Positions 1 to 24,297 of a stretch of DNA of 64,000 bases are shown here, piece by piece (position 1 is the first letter of the stretch; each line of letters begins with the position of its first letter). Origin of the DNA: Pyxicephalus adspersus (taxonomy: Eukaryota > Chordata > Amphibia > Anura > Pyxicephalidae); contig NC_092859.1 in the NCBI RefSeq assembly GCF_032062135.1, positions 132,115,062 through 132,179,061 on the forward strand. The letters are read 5' to 3'. Under the pieces are notes generated by a model. It was not told the origin of the DNA. It saw only the letters and a program-made list of their open reading frames with translations, and searched no databases. The translations under genes and the position numbers were made by a program.

Positions 1-1020
1 TATATTGGTTCATGCACCTAGAGATTGCCTATCTCTTGTTTCTAACATCTATGGATTACCTATAAATATTGGTTTTAGCTTATATAGGTCCTCTATATAA
101 AGGGTCAAGCTTCAATAGTTTGTTGTATATTGGTTCTAGCATATAAAGTATGTCTATATTATGGCACAGTATACAGTGCCGACATTTTACATAGCGCTGT
201 ACAAAGTCCATAATCATGTCAATAGCTGTCCCTTAAGGGGGCTCACAATCTAATGCTCTGCCATAGTCATATGTCATTACCACTGTGTAAGGTCAATTCG
301 GGTGGAAGCCAATTAACCTAACTGCATGATTCTGGAATGTGGGAGGAAACTGGAGTACCTGGAGGAAACCCACGCAAACATGGGGAGAAACTGCAAATTC
401 CATGCAGATAGAGTCCTGGCTTAGATTCAAACCAGAAACCTAGCGCTGCAAAGGCCAGAGTGCTAACCACTGAGCCACCGTGCTGCCCAACATAAAGGTT
501 TTGCCATCCAAAATTTGACTGTAAATAGGTCCTAGCATCTATAGGGTATTATTCATTCTATAGGCCGCCATTCATTTGGGAGAAGCCAATTAACCTAACA
601 CCATGTTTCCAGGAATGTGGGAGGAAACCGATTGTCAATATATGGATAACCTATTCATAGAGTCTAGTATTGTTAGATCACCTCTATCAGTTATTGCATC
701 TATAGATCAACTCTATTAGTCCTAGCATCCATTGATTGCCTGTGTATCAGTTCCTATAGATTATCTATGTAAAGGTTCAAGCATCTATAGAGCTAAGAAC
801 CAATATTTTAAATTTTGGTTTTAGACTTTATATATTAGTTACTCATCCAAAGTTTGACTTGAAGGTTTTTCCACCTATAAGTGAACTATAAATAGGTCCA
901 AGCATAGCTTGCCTTATAGACCACCTATTTAGTGATCACCTCTATATCTGTTATTCGGTATATTGCCTGTGTATACATAGATTCTATCAACAGAGTTATT
1001 CAATGCAAACATTGTCCTAG
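1..1020. repeat. Degenerate AT-rich tandem array
   Basis: A loose motif of roughly 30 bp recurs, built on cctagcatctatag followed by att(a/g)cctatat and ggtt. Clear examples start near 533, 716 and 776. The array is interrupted by a SINE (163-488) and a SINE fragment near 555-630. Confidence 0.6.
163..488 (-). repeat. tRNA-derived SINE, copy 1
   Basis: Read on the minus strand it starts with a Pol III box A-like tggctcagtggttagcac, has a box B-like ggtttgaatc, then a conserved body (ggtttcctcccacattcc) and a tail ending in gcgctatg. Other copies lie at 35079, 39531, 41479 and 52895. A short fragment of the body also occurs near 555-630. Confidence 0.75.
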
Positions 1021-1128
1021 GGCCCCCATCTGTTTCTACTATTTTCTTAAGGTTTACCTAAAAAAGAGGACCTTTCTAAGCTAACCTATTAATATGTATC
1101 AATAATTCATTCCTTTGCAGTACTCTAA

Positions 1129-1412
1129 GGCTAAGTACACCTGTGCAAAAATGTTGTTTAAAAGGATCTTTCACAATCCTTTCTAACGACTGCACGATAC
1201 ATGAACGAGCACTTTACATACAGCACCGTTCTGCTCTATGGAGAGGGGAGGGAGAGAACGACGGAGTGACACCCCCGCTGGGGTCTCCCCTTCACTTCCA
1301 TTACGATCATACATTGTCTATCATCCTTGAATCTGCCAGGACGGTCTTTCAGACGATGGGCGACGAGCGCTGTACACAAGCAAGATTCTATTGCACATGT
1401 GTACCTATCCTA
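1129..1412 (-). mobile_element. Harbinger-like MITE, diverged copy
   Basis: The sequence shares the body of the intact element at 42223 in reverse orientation: a run reading ctctccatagagca on the minus strand, the cagcaccgttc box, and the ggatctttcacaatcctttc hairpin. The ends ggctaagtacac and gtgtacctatcc are worn inverted termini. A 110-codon ORF here is repeat sequence. Confidence 0.6.
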
Positions 1413-2462
1413 GATCGAAAGGATGTTGTACAATCCAATTGTAATGTGTGCTGTGATTTTGGGTTTGAGGTTTAAAAAAAAAAATAAGTCTAATAAACTC
1501 CGATTCTGGTTTGTGTGCTTCCATGATACAGCTTCAGAATTTTTTTTTTTTTTTTTTTGGGGGGGGTCGGTTATTTTATTGTTCTTGAACAAGAAAGCTG
1601 TCTATTTTCCTTTATAGAATTGCTTCATTGCTGGTCCCGAATTGAGGAATCATCATCATGCTGGACCTGATAGTGAAGGAGTGATTTCATAGAGAGTGGA
1701 AGGAGGTTTCTTGGCAGTCTGGATGTTGGTGATTTGTTGCCTTCATCGTGACCACCCCTGTAACACTTAAGACAAAAACACTAAAAAGAGTGCTCTTGTA
1801 ACTGCTTCAGTTCACCCCTACTAAATCTGCAGTGTCAAATGGACAGGTTGCCTTAAAGCAACACATGTTAATACATGACAAATTAACACCATGCAGTAGC
1901 CTGTAAAGGTGTGAATGAACCTTAGGGAAATGTTCAAGGTTGACCCAGTTAAAATGATTGTCTAAAAGTGCACTAACCAGTCATTTAATATAATAAGAAT
2001 TAGACTTTGTTAACCTGGTGACCACTTAGGGAACCAACATAGGGAAGGTGCACTGATTATTTACAGACTTCCCATACTTTGTGTATTATATTATACTAAT
2101 CACAGTTTGTATGCAAATGCTGTGAGCCATTATCTTTTGACACCAAGTCTTGCTGCCGGCCGGTGGGGTTGTATGTAACATTCGGTGACTGAGAAGTCGG
2201 AGTATGGTGGTTTAAGCTGCGGTAATGATATACAGAATAGACCACCTGGATTTTTTGGCCTTCCAGGAAATTTTCAGCTGGGTGAGGATAAGCTGTAAAT
2301 GGGTCGTCAAAAAGTGGGTAGGGCAACACAAAATTTTGTGTTCAGCTTTCTGCCCACCATACTTTGGTCCAACTTTCTAATTCACACCCCCATATTAAAT
2401 TCCTTTTTTTCTATTGTCTCTGTATTATGCCCCAACTCTCAAGTGCCCCTTTGATGATACCC

Positions 2463-2560
2463 AACTTTTTAGTAACTACCCAGAAACAGTCAGGGGGTTA
2501 CTGCAAAGTGCTGGGTAGTGCTCCCTGCTAAAAGGGACTTGGGAGAACACTGCCTTTGGT
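2463..2560 (+). repeat. Interspersed repeat, 'gggttactgcaaagtgctggg' family
   Basis: The stretch shares the run cagtcaggg/ggttactg..aagtgctgggtagtg..gggagaacactg with copies at 44205-44292 (+) and 53775-53900 (-). The class is not known to me. Confidence 0.5.
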
Positions 2561-2865
2561 TACCAGACCAGTTTTTATGGTTCTGAGCATTTGAGTAAAG
2601 GTTACTGGCTGATTTTTTTAAAAAAAGAAGATTTTTTTAAAGTTAAATAAGGCTTTGTTTTGATATCTTTTAGTAATATTTTAGCTGGGTTTTCAGGGAA
2701 AAATGGTTTCTGGAAGACATCACAAAGTTCAGGCTGCATAGTAGTTTACACTAAGGTGTAATTCTGATGTCTTCCAGTAGACACAGAGTGATCAGAAAGG
2801 GAATTTTGAATGGCACATGAGTGATCAGAAGGGGAATAATCTTTCAGAATCTTTTTTTTTTTTCT

Positions 2866-2935
2866 AGATTTTCCTCCTTTAAAATTGGGTGTGTCTTATA
2901 TTCCGGAGCGTCTTATACGGCGAAAAATATGGTAT
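2866..2935. mobile_element. DNA-transposon terminal fragment
   Basis: The segment contains gcgtcttatacggcgaaaaa and tgggtgtgtcttatattccg, which resemble a widespread vertebrate DNA-transposon end (ataagacgcacc type). Only one end is present, so the superfamily is uncertain. Confidence 0.4.
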
Positions 2936-3465
2936 ATGCAGGTCTACCAGGCCTGCCCTCTAAACGGTATTTCTAAGAAATATATCCTGGCTTGTCTGGT
3001 GCTTCTCCTGTTTTTTGGCCTTGTTTTGTATTTAAGCTAATTTCCAAAGATAGCCTGCCATGATGTAAAAAAGTAAGGTAACTTTGTGAAGAGGCATTTC
3101 CTGTCCCATTCTTACTGTAGTCTGTAAAGATTACTCAGGCACAGGTTCTGCCTCGTCACAGAGATAGTTAGGCTGATGTGGGCAATTTCTTTGTTAAATC
3201 ATTATCAATGAAGCAGATAAAAGCTCTGGAGTTGATTTGAGGTGGGGGGAGGGGTGCTTGTATGTGGAAGATTTTGCTGTAAGACAACATGCGGTTAAAG
3301 GAGCTCTCCATGCAGGTGAAACACACCATCCTTAAGCCCGCAAAAATGGGGGAAAAAACCCATCTGAGAAATTGCTACAATATTAGGAGTGTAAGTAACA
3401 GCCTAAAGGTGTGTTTCAGAGTCACCAGATAATAGACAGGAGTGTTATAGACTTTGTACTATACC

Positions 3466-3640
3466 AACCTAGAGTTAGGTCCATAAATATTGAGGAACTA
3501 AAGCCTTTTTTTTACACAATCACTTCATTTCAGGGGCTCAAAAAATTTGGACAATTGACTGAAAGGCTATTTCATGGGCCGGGAGGAAAACCCCCATCAG
3601 CTTCCACAAATCTGGAACATTTGCACACAGTAGGGTTAGG
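3466..3640 (+). mobile_element. Tc1-like transposon fragment
   Basis: The stretch agttaggtccataaatatt followed by a block containing catttcaggggctcaaaaa resembles the ends of a Tc1/mariner-like element family of fishes and frogs. No transposase frame survives. Confidence 0.45.
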
Positions 3641-3759
3641 TAATATCAGTTGAAGCAGAATTGGAGTCCACACTTCCAGGAACAGACACAACAAAATCCT
3701 AAACAACTTACAATAGACAGACCAAACTCTGTTGTCACCTACTGCTGCACCTTCCTTAA

Positions 3760-3995
3760 CCCCCCTAGCAGTAATCTCGAGTGTGACTCATGGTGGATTT
3801 TTCTTGCAAAAAGCGGTAATCCCGAGTTTTTTTTAATCGCTTTTAACTAAAAAAAAACCTCACTTACCTTGTTCTATCGCTGTCCCCCGGCGTCCTGCCT
3901 TTACGTCCATCCTCCTCAATCTCTAGCCGCGAAGTGCAGAGACGAGATCTACGGGGTTTTCCCGGTGATGTCGGTACATGGGTCGGTGCCAGAGG
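3760..3995 (+). repeat. Interspersed repeat with gatctacggggttttcccgg
   Basis: The stretch shares ctcac..cttgt..c, a C-rich run, and gatctacgggg-tttcccgg with 49840-50000, so it is a two-copy family in this window. The class is unknown. An AT-rich low-complexity tract follows at 4016-4066. Confidence 0.45.
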
Positions 3996-4448
3996 ATTGT
4001 CAAGAAATTCAAATAATTTATTATATTCATATAATATATAAATAATTATATATATACAACTATACAGTTACATTACATGTTGGATTAATAAAGAACAAAA
4101 ATTGAATGGTTTATTTTAGCTGTATACATACATAAATTAGACCAGTGAGAATTTTTTGTATTTCTTGTATCAGAAGGCATGCAGGAATGTGTTGGTGTTG
4201 GGTGGGTTGATATGTAATACAGTAAAAGCAACTTTACAAAAATGGATATGTAAGGGGTCCCTGTTTTTACAGGTGACCTCCACTGATTCAGATTATTTGT
4301 GACTTCAGTTACACAACAATATGGGTAATGAATGCTGATTACAAATTTTTATCATGGCACTTCCTTACAAAAAACAAAAACAAAATTGCTTAAACATTTT
4401 AGGCAAAATAATGTATTTAAGAAACCTTCATGTTTTTGTCCCCCCTAG

Positions 4449-17134
<12,686 letters not shown>

Positions 17135-18450
17135 ACAGACATTTATATATTTTTTTCCCCCCCTGAGACTATGATGCAGACCTGTGTACTGTAACATGCC
17201 ATGGGTGGACATCCAAATTAGGAGCTTTCTGCCGGAGAACTGATCTTCAACAGGAACATGTATCATACAAGTGCTGGTCTTTAAAGGTCAATCTTCGTGA
17301 AAAGTATTTAAAGCGAAGTACTGTATATAGTTTTTTTTTCTTATTGGCAAGTTGATTCTGATTTATTCTGGAGAATGCAGAACATTTTTGTCAGCAATTA
17401 TGGTGAGAAGCAAGTGTTTAAGAGAAGTGTTTAAGGATTGTACCTCTTCTTCATGGTCTACAAATACTCAAATCTGCATTGCTTTCTGAAAACAGATCAA
17501 CGAGGTTACCATTTCCTAGTGGAAATGTTTGTACAGCTTTTGTTTTTGCCTCCTATTTGAAACCGTTTTTTTTCTACTAAGCAAAATGTTTTATATGTTT
17601 AAATTCGCAGGTAGACTTACATGTATATGAAGCTGAAATATTTTTTAAAAAGACTTTTGTACATATGCTGCATGTGGCTTTTCTTTTGTATTCCCTCCTT
17701 TGCACATACCATGTTTTTGGTTTCTTTCAGAATGAATGATTCTTTTCACATAGAAACCTTAAATTGTCTACATGTTGAAAATTGACAGCAGTATAGATTT
17801 TGCTGTTGATAGCATACTCTTTTTTTTTTTTTCCATTTTTTTTTTCTTCTCTATATGTAACTCTGTGAATCAGAGATGTAGTCCTTTAAAGAATTGGATG
17901 TGACATTTGCTTTGCTATTTGTATGTTTATAGTCATGAGAACTTTTTGTATTTTTACTTTATTATTTTTCTTTTCGTTAATAGCAAATCTGTTCTATGCA
18001 CAAACTCCAAACCATATTTTATCAAAGCCTGCAATATTTTCAAGACTTCATTCCAGGAAAGTGGAGTGTCAAATCCAATAACTGATTTATTGCTGTTTAA
18101 TAGAAAGTAAATTGTAACCACGCTCTATATAATTGTTATCTTTCTGTTAAACTTAAATATGAAAATAATTGTTTTTATTTACCAATACTTTAGTTTGTTT
18201 TACTGTTCTTTTTTTGCTATGGGAATCGCATAACATCCGAAAAACATGACATGACATAACATTTTGCTCATAAGAAACGTGGAACAAATCTTGCTTCCAA
18301 GGTACAGCAGGCTGTTTCTTGAGCAGATACACTCGTGTTTGCAATATGGAGTGTCTGTTGTACACATAAATAGACCAAATATGTAAAAAATTAAGGTAAA
18401 ATCTCTCAGGAACTTCTGAGATCTACCACTATTTTGCCTAAAATAATAAA
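17135..18450 (+). other. GABPB1: GABPB1 3' UTR with candidate poly(A) signal
   Basis: This T-rich, gene-free stretch follows the GABPB1 stop. An AATAAA hexamer at 18445-18450 is followed by a T/GT-rich tract and is the first good polyadenylation candidate I noticed. Another AATAAA lies at 18698-18703. The exact 3' end is an inference. Confidence 0.55.
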
Positions 18451-19296
18451 GCTGTTTTTATATATAATTGTTCACAGAAATACACAATTCAATGGTTTAT
18501 GGATCTAGTTGTCATTATGTCTCAGGGAATTATTAAAGGAATTGAGTATAAGGGATTTTTAGGTCTTACTAGCTGTATGCTTGTGACTGTTTTTTATACC
18601 AATACCTTAAAAAAGAAGCAGGTAATAATACCTAAAGTAGACTTAGGGCTCTATTTATATAAAAAGCTCTTACTTTTGGTTTCTTCCTTAAAATGCTAAA
18701 TAAAATGTTCTTACTGTTTTTTTCTGATGATGAATTAATATTAAGCAAGTGAAATAATAGAACACTGGATATTTATATCAGAATGAAGACTCAAAATACT
18801 GATCATTTTAACTGTATGGGTGTTGGGAAGCTGGCAAAGGTTCACAGGGGTAGCCCAGATATTTCTTCTTTACAGATTCTATGTAAAGAATTTCAGATAT
18901 GTTCAAATAGTTTTAATTATTGTTTTTTTTCTGCCAGCCAACTCTCTACTGTGCAATAATCATCTTTAGCACCAGTTTTCTATTGATTTTTAGTTCTTGT
19001 ATAGCTTAATTAAAAGGTACAACCCCTCCAAAAGTGAAAGTCCCTAAAATGGGAGGTGAAATGTGACAACTGGCTTAGGAGGAATTTTTCTCTTTCTGTC
19101 ATGAACACACATGGTTACAAAAACAAAAAACAAACTTGGGGCAACATGTTTTGTCTTTAGAAGTCACAAACTACATTGTTTATACCTTTCAATCTTGAAA
19201 GGTAAGGATCACTAAAAGCTTGGACATCGAGTTCCTTCCATTGAAATCCTCAAGAGCTATGAGAATAATTAGCATGATGACCGTGCTCTTTTAGAC

Positions 19297-19430
19297 CAGT
19301 GGGTGTCAACCTTTTCGGACCCACAGACCACTAAATTTACCGTCTCTGGACCACACATGCACACAAAGGGGAAGAAATTTCCCCCATAATGACGTCATGA
19401 TGCCAGAACACTCCCACTTCCTTACCCACT
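19297..19430. mobile_element. hAT-type element fragment
   Basis: The end cagtgggtgtcaaccttttc and the inside block cccataatgacgtcatgatg match the element at 13784 in reverse orientation. The other end is missing. Confidence 0.5.
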
Positions 19431-19610
19431 TGTTTTAGGTTTTTGCATAGGCTTGCATTTGTGACTGTAGGCTCTTGTTCCATTGTACTGTAATATGCTA
19501 CCTTCCTTTTGATACAGGGTGCAATAGATGTAGAGAGAAGGTGGTAATAGTACCAAGTAACTGATGGTCCTGCAAAAGTCTGGATTCCAGCCAGAACACT
19601 GGAAAACTAT

Positions 19611-19752
19611 TGGCCTGATTTTTTTTTAAGTTCTCGAAGACTGGAAATGATGGGAGAACCTGAGCCATTTTGCTATTGGCAAATGTTTTCAATTGTGGAC
19701 CAGATCCATTTCAGGGTTGCTGGATGACCCAAGTTCTCACATGATCAGGCCC
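19611..19752. mobile_element. Palindromic MITE with TAT target duplication
   Basis: The ends are tggcctgatttt and gatcaggccc, flanked by TAT at 19608-19610 and 19753-19755. The arms are diverged (gttgctggatgacccaag in the right arm). Confidence 0.6.
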
Positions 19753-20129
19753 TATATGTTTAATATTTTAGAGCTGTGTGCCAAAGATAAATGCCTGGAT
19801 GCAAATGAACCATTTCCTACCCCTATCATACAATATAATAAAGCTTGGAAATTTGAGAGTAAACCCACTCCAGAGATGCTTGCAGTGAGCCCACTGATGG
19901 AGCTATTGGCTGCAGGCTGCAGTCATGTATGTTCTTGGAGAGGGTTCTTGGGGGTCTCTTGATACATTATCAAGGATATTTGAGGCAAAATTACCCATCT
20001 TTCTTATAGCCTTATAGCCAAATTCTCAGACAAGGAAAGCATTTCTCTGCATAAAGGTGCACCCTCAACATCCTCTGCATGAAAGTGTGTTCCCTCTTTT
20101 CAGTCAGAAGGCATTTGTTAGCCTTTATA

Positions 20130-20350
20130 CAGTTGTGTTCAGAATATTAGCAGTGTATTAAAAAAGTAAAAGCATTGGGAACACTGCACATTTATCCAAA
20201 TTTATCCAGTCTCTGCATGGACCAATTCAGCTAACAATGAAGACCAGGTTGCCCCATGGCTCCATGGGATGAGAGATGTCAGCATGTCTGGCAAAGGAGA
20301 AGGCCTGGGCATTTTGTCAAGGACTTTGCAGGAATCTTGCAATGCAATAA
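20130..20350 (+). mobile_element. Mariner/Tc1-like left terminus
   Basis: It begins cagttgtgttcagaatatta after a TA dinucleotide, and carries gcattgggaacactgcac about 45 nt in. The same two blocks occur in reverse at 26212-26313. No transposase frame survives. Confidence 0.5.
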
Positions 20351-20811
20351 TGTACAGGTTTTTTCTTCAAAGCAAGAGCTAAACTCCTTTTATGCTTTCT
20401 GAAAAAATATTAAACAAAAAACAATTGTCCTTTGTTTGCCCACTTGCCTTTGAATAAAGCAAAGCAAGTGTGAAAAGAAGTAAAAGTATTTCTTATGCCA
20501 CAAAAATATTCTAAAAAAGCTTGGATACATTTGCTGATACCCTAAAAAGATCACAATTAACTGTAGTAAAGTGATATTTCAAATGAGTAGTTATATTTAG
20601 TATAACACATCGTTAATTTTACAATCTGCATACAGCCTAACTGAAGAAAAGTAATCTCCGCTGTTCTGTATCATTGTGTGTCCCACACTGAACTTAGATT
20701 TATCTAAGGACATTAGAAACAAAATTATAGGCAAGCATACTAAAAGTGTTCGCTCTAAAACGATCTCCAAGCAACTTGATGTTGCTCTGACAACAGCTTG
20801 GATAAAACTAC

Positions 20812-20915
20812 AACATATTACGCAGCGCTGCAAATAAATAGGAGTGGCAAATGACAGATACAGACATTGACACAGTAGGAGGAGAGGACCCTGCCCCGAA
20901 GAGCTTACATTAAAA
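20812..20915 (-). repeat. SINE-like fragment (gcagcgctgcaaataaatagg)
   Basis: The stretch attacgcagcgctgcaaataa through aggaggagaggaccctgccc to gaagagcttacatt resembles a common frog interspersed repeat tail related to the tRNA-derived SINE bodies here. Only part is present. Confidence 0.5.
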
Positions 20916-22309
20916 TCTGCATATATGGCTGCTGCAGTGTTTAGCTAAGCTGTATGTTTTTTAAAACAAAAGCAAAATTCCATTCTTCCATTCTAGCCTA
21001 GGTGCGTATCCTAACATTTAAAAATTGATTTGCTGTTTTTAGTTTATCAAGCCAATTTTTTTTCTATTTTTGAACAGAGTGGGTGAAAGTTAGAACCCCC
21101 CACCAGGCTTGTTCACTATATGGGATTTCGGTAAATAGATTTTTCATTCCTGTTTTGCTATAAAAGGAACACAGATAGAAATAAGAATCTAACAAGGGTT
21201 CTAGTGTTTCCATGCAGTGCTTAAACATTATATATGTCTTTGCACTTCTTGCATAACCTTGTTATGTTATAAGTTTTTGTAATTACAATTATTTTTGTAT
21301 TAAGTTTGTATTACCTTGTATTGCTACCCTCTGGGGTGCCTATAAAATCAAAATAAAAAAAAATAAAAAAGACATGAAATAAAGAAGTAAAGATACAATG
21401 AAACAGAACAGAGGGGGAAACAAAGATGACAATCAGGAAAGGCTGTTATATAAAATAATTAAGTTCTCTAGCCTAGCAAAAATAAATTACACCCAATATT
21501 TGCCACATGCCAAACATGAACCAATGTCATGAAATGATGGCGTCAACTGGAGAGATACTTGCCTGACATTTGTCTTCAATGTTTAGTTCAGAGACTGAAC
21601 ATAAATCTAATTTTTATTTATTTTTGTGTACAGAGTGACACATGTTTAAATAAACACCTTTATTTCGCAGTAAGCCTGTATTTTGTTTGATTTCATTATC
21701 TGCTTATTATATACCAAGTCATCTGGATTTTTTCCCATGACCAATTATGACCAACCATGTCCACACTAAGAAAAATAACAGATTTATGCATTTTGTGTAA
21801 ACACTATGCTTGAGTAATTTGTATTCACTTTAAATTGCAGTGTAGCTTGTAAATGACATTATATGTGGCTCAGCCTAGTCAACATTTTAAATGTGCTTTA
21901 ATTTATTTAGACAGGTTTCTTTAGCAAATGTTAATGTTCTAATTTATATACCAACATTTGCAGTAATGAATGGAAAAGAACAATGCAAAGTGCTAGGGAA
22001 AACTGCTGTTTTAATAATATTTACATATATGTATTGTACCCTTAGACAGACACTTTACCTTTAAGTGCCTACATTTATAATCTGAGCAAATATCACTTTA
22101 CAATGGGGGGTGCGCTGCTGGCAGAGGACTGGCGTAGCCCCCAGGCTGAAGAAAGTGAATTTTAAAGAGCATTTTTTAAAAAGTATTTTAATGTACAATA
22201 TAGGTAACACTATGTCTGAACCTCCTTATAGAACAACTAATTTAAAATTATTAGTGACGACTTAGCAATTGTTGATATAATAAACACTATGTATGAAATG
22301 CATAACAGA

Positions 22310-23105
22310 ATGCAGTAGTCAGAACACTGTAATGCACATCATAGTGTTTAGAGTGCACAAGTCTGGCCTGTGTAATACATAGCATATAAAGTGCAGTTGT
22401 GAGGACAACATACTGTATGCATTGCAACAATCATGAACCTGTAATGTACAGCATATTGTATAGAGATAAACAGTAATGGCTAAGTATCACACAATGCAAC
22501 AGCATACCAAATAGAGTGCTTATGGTCAGAACTGTATAATATAAAAAAGGGTATAGGGTGCAGTGGTCAAGAAAATACACTTTCAGCAGTAAACCTGGAT
22601 GATCCAGCAAACCTGGAATGGATCTGGTCCAGGATTGAAAACATTTGCTAACAAATAGCAATTTACTTTTAAGAAATCTATTCCAGGTTTGCTAAATCAC
22701 CCAGATTCACTGATGAAAGTGTATCTTCATCCAGCCTTGGATAAAGAGTATAAAGTGCAGGTCAGTACTCTGTAGAATACAACATAATATATACAGTGCA
22801 GCAGTCAGGACTGTGTAACCTACAATATGGGGGATAGGGTACTGTAGTCAGGGCTAAGTATCCTATGACATAGTATATAGAGTGCAGGTCAGGACTATGA
22901 AATCTGCAGCATCACAACTGTATAGCAACCTGGTGTATGTAGTGTACAACATAGAGCATAAAGTGCAGTAGTCAAGACTTTGTAGCCTAAACAGTGAAGT
23001 AGTGAAAATTTGACATCTGTACATTGCTGCATGCAGTCCACCAGTCAAAGTGCAGAAATCAGAACTATGCTAATGCCTATGACAGCTTGCAGAGTGCAGT
23101 AGTTG
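22310..23105. repeat. Degenerate minisatellite, about 45-60 bp unit, split by a MITE
   Basis: The unit is approximately: gtcaggactgtgtaatctac, then aacatagtatatagagtgca, then gtag. It recurs imperfectly through the interval, for instance near 22320, 22400, 22780, 22860 and 22950. A palindromic MITE sits inside at 22573-22741. Unit copies are too diverged to count exactly by eye. Confidence 0.65.
22573..22741. mobile_element. Palindromic MITE inside the minisatellite
   Basis: The arms aatacactttcagcag and cactgatgaaagtgtatctt pair, with gatccagcaaacctggaatg and attccaggtttgctaaatca further in. The terminal cctgatttattaaag blocks are missing. Confidence 0.6.
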
Positions 23106-24187
23106 GGTGTAAGTGGCCCAATTACAAATATGCTTAGTGAGCCCCCTTCAATCGGTTTCAGTGGGGCCCCATGGGTGCTTAGTGGTTATTGGGCCTAATG
23201 TTTACTTCAGAAACCACACAGGTCTCACACCCCTCTGGCCACTCAGGTCACTACAAAGTTTAATCCGGTTTGATCCTTCAGGCAGCATTGGGTTAGATAT
23301 CCTTCCACCCAGTGACACCTGCATGCAATAAAACAAGGCACTAGCCATTAGTTAGTTTATTTGTAGTCTTTTCCCTGGAACCTGGGTCAAGTAATGCCTA
23401 CGCCGGGTGGCTGTGAATTCAATGGGTACCCTCTTAACCTGATCACTACCATAAAAGAGAGGTAAGGGCTTTTCTAGCATATCTTTTGTAGCTGCCCTTC
23501 ATATAATATAAGTATTATTCCAACTTACCCTATTAAATTGCTATATTTATGATAAGTTTCAATGCAAATAGTGCTTAGTGGATTTCCTCTTTTATAGGCA
23601 ATAATAAAGGATCTGAGGATCTAATTTTTTTCATAACACCCCTGATGTTTTGCAAGCTTTGACACAACGGATTTCAGTTTACAACTGGCAGGAGTCATAA
23701 AATGAAAAATGGATATATCTAAAACAAATCTTTCCTTTTTTTTATATGTGCATGGACATATATGTTTGCATTGCCTGTCAATACCCTATGTAAACAACTT
23801 GCCAGCAGTGATCATGTGAGAAATTTGGAGAGATGTAAAGGGGCCCAATTAGACTGAAACTGACCATCAAATATGGGTACATTTACACTTTTATTGGCAA
23901 TATAATTTCTACTCTCAGATCCAGATCTATCAGGTGTTTGAATGTGTTTCCAGCAGAGAATAGGTCAAAATTGGTCCTCGAACATCCGGTGAAATGATTA
24001 TGAATGAAACTGGCTGTGTAGATACAGGTGAAGACATCAAAGATAACAGGGAAAGCAAACAGTGCTCGAGGGTTTCTTTTATTTCAATCGGCTTGATGGC
24101 GAGGCATCTGAAATAAATGGAATAAGATAAACTCAGTATGTAGACAGGAATAAACGTAAATGACGTATGACTAAGAGATAACAGGGG

Positions 24188-24194
24188 TATAAAA
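24188..24194 (+). promoter_or_regulatory. HDC: Candidate TATA box of HDC
   Basis: TATAAAA lies 76 nt upstream of the HDC start codon, placing a transcription start near 24215-24225 and a 5' UTR of about 50 nt. No other core element was recognised. Confidence 0.45.
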
Positions 24195-24269
24195 CTTAAG
24201 GTATGAGAGGGAGGTTCAGAAAGACTGCTGTTAGAAGAGTTGGCTCTTACGTCTGGGTTTACAATCACA

Positions 24270-24297
24270 ATGGAATCAGAAGAATACAGAAAGAGAG
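24270..24297 (+). CDS. HDC: HDC exon 1 (start codon)
   Basis: Nine codons plus one base encode MESEEYRKR before a gtaggt donor. This aligns with the human N-terminus, which has one extra Met. Joining to the next exon completes Gly and continues [11 protein letters not shown]. The ATG at 25921 is intronic and is not the start. Confidence 0.9.

Larger units (their letters stand above)
1..4448. other. Region upstream of the GABPB1 start codon: repeats, no coding exon seen
   Basis: This is presumed GABPB1 intron 1, because the start codon abuts a splice acceptor. It holds a degenerate tandem array, a SINE, a Harbinger-like MITE and several DNA-transposon fragments, listed separately. A poly-T/poly-G run lies at 1541-1567. 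No conserved coding sequence and no CpG-rich promoter were recognised. Confidence 0.6.
18451..24187. other. GABPB1-HDC intergenic region
   Basis: No exon was recognised. The region contains an hAT fragment (19297), a palindromic MITE (19611), a mariner-like end (20130), a SINE-like fragment (20812) and a degenerate minisatellite (22310-23105). The other stretches are AT-rich without visible signal. Confidence 0.6.

Noticed and set aside
1143..1475. A 110-codon plus-strand open frame
   Set aside because: It lies inside a diverged Harbinger-like MITE that has no coding history.
23390..23460. A tRNA-like look around cctacgccgggtggctgtga
   Set aside because: No cloverleaf with acceptor and T arms could be formed by eye.
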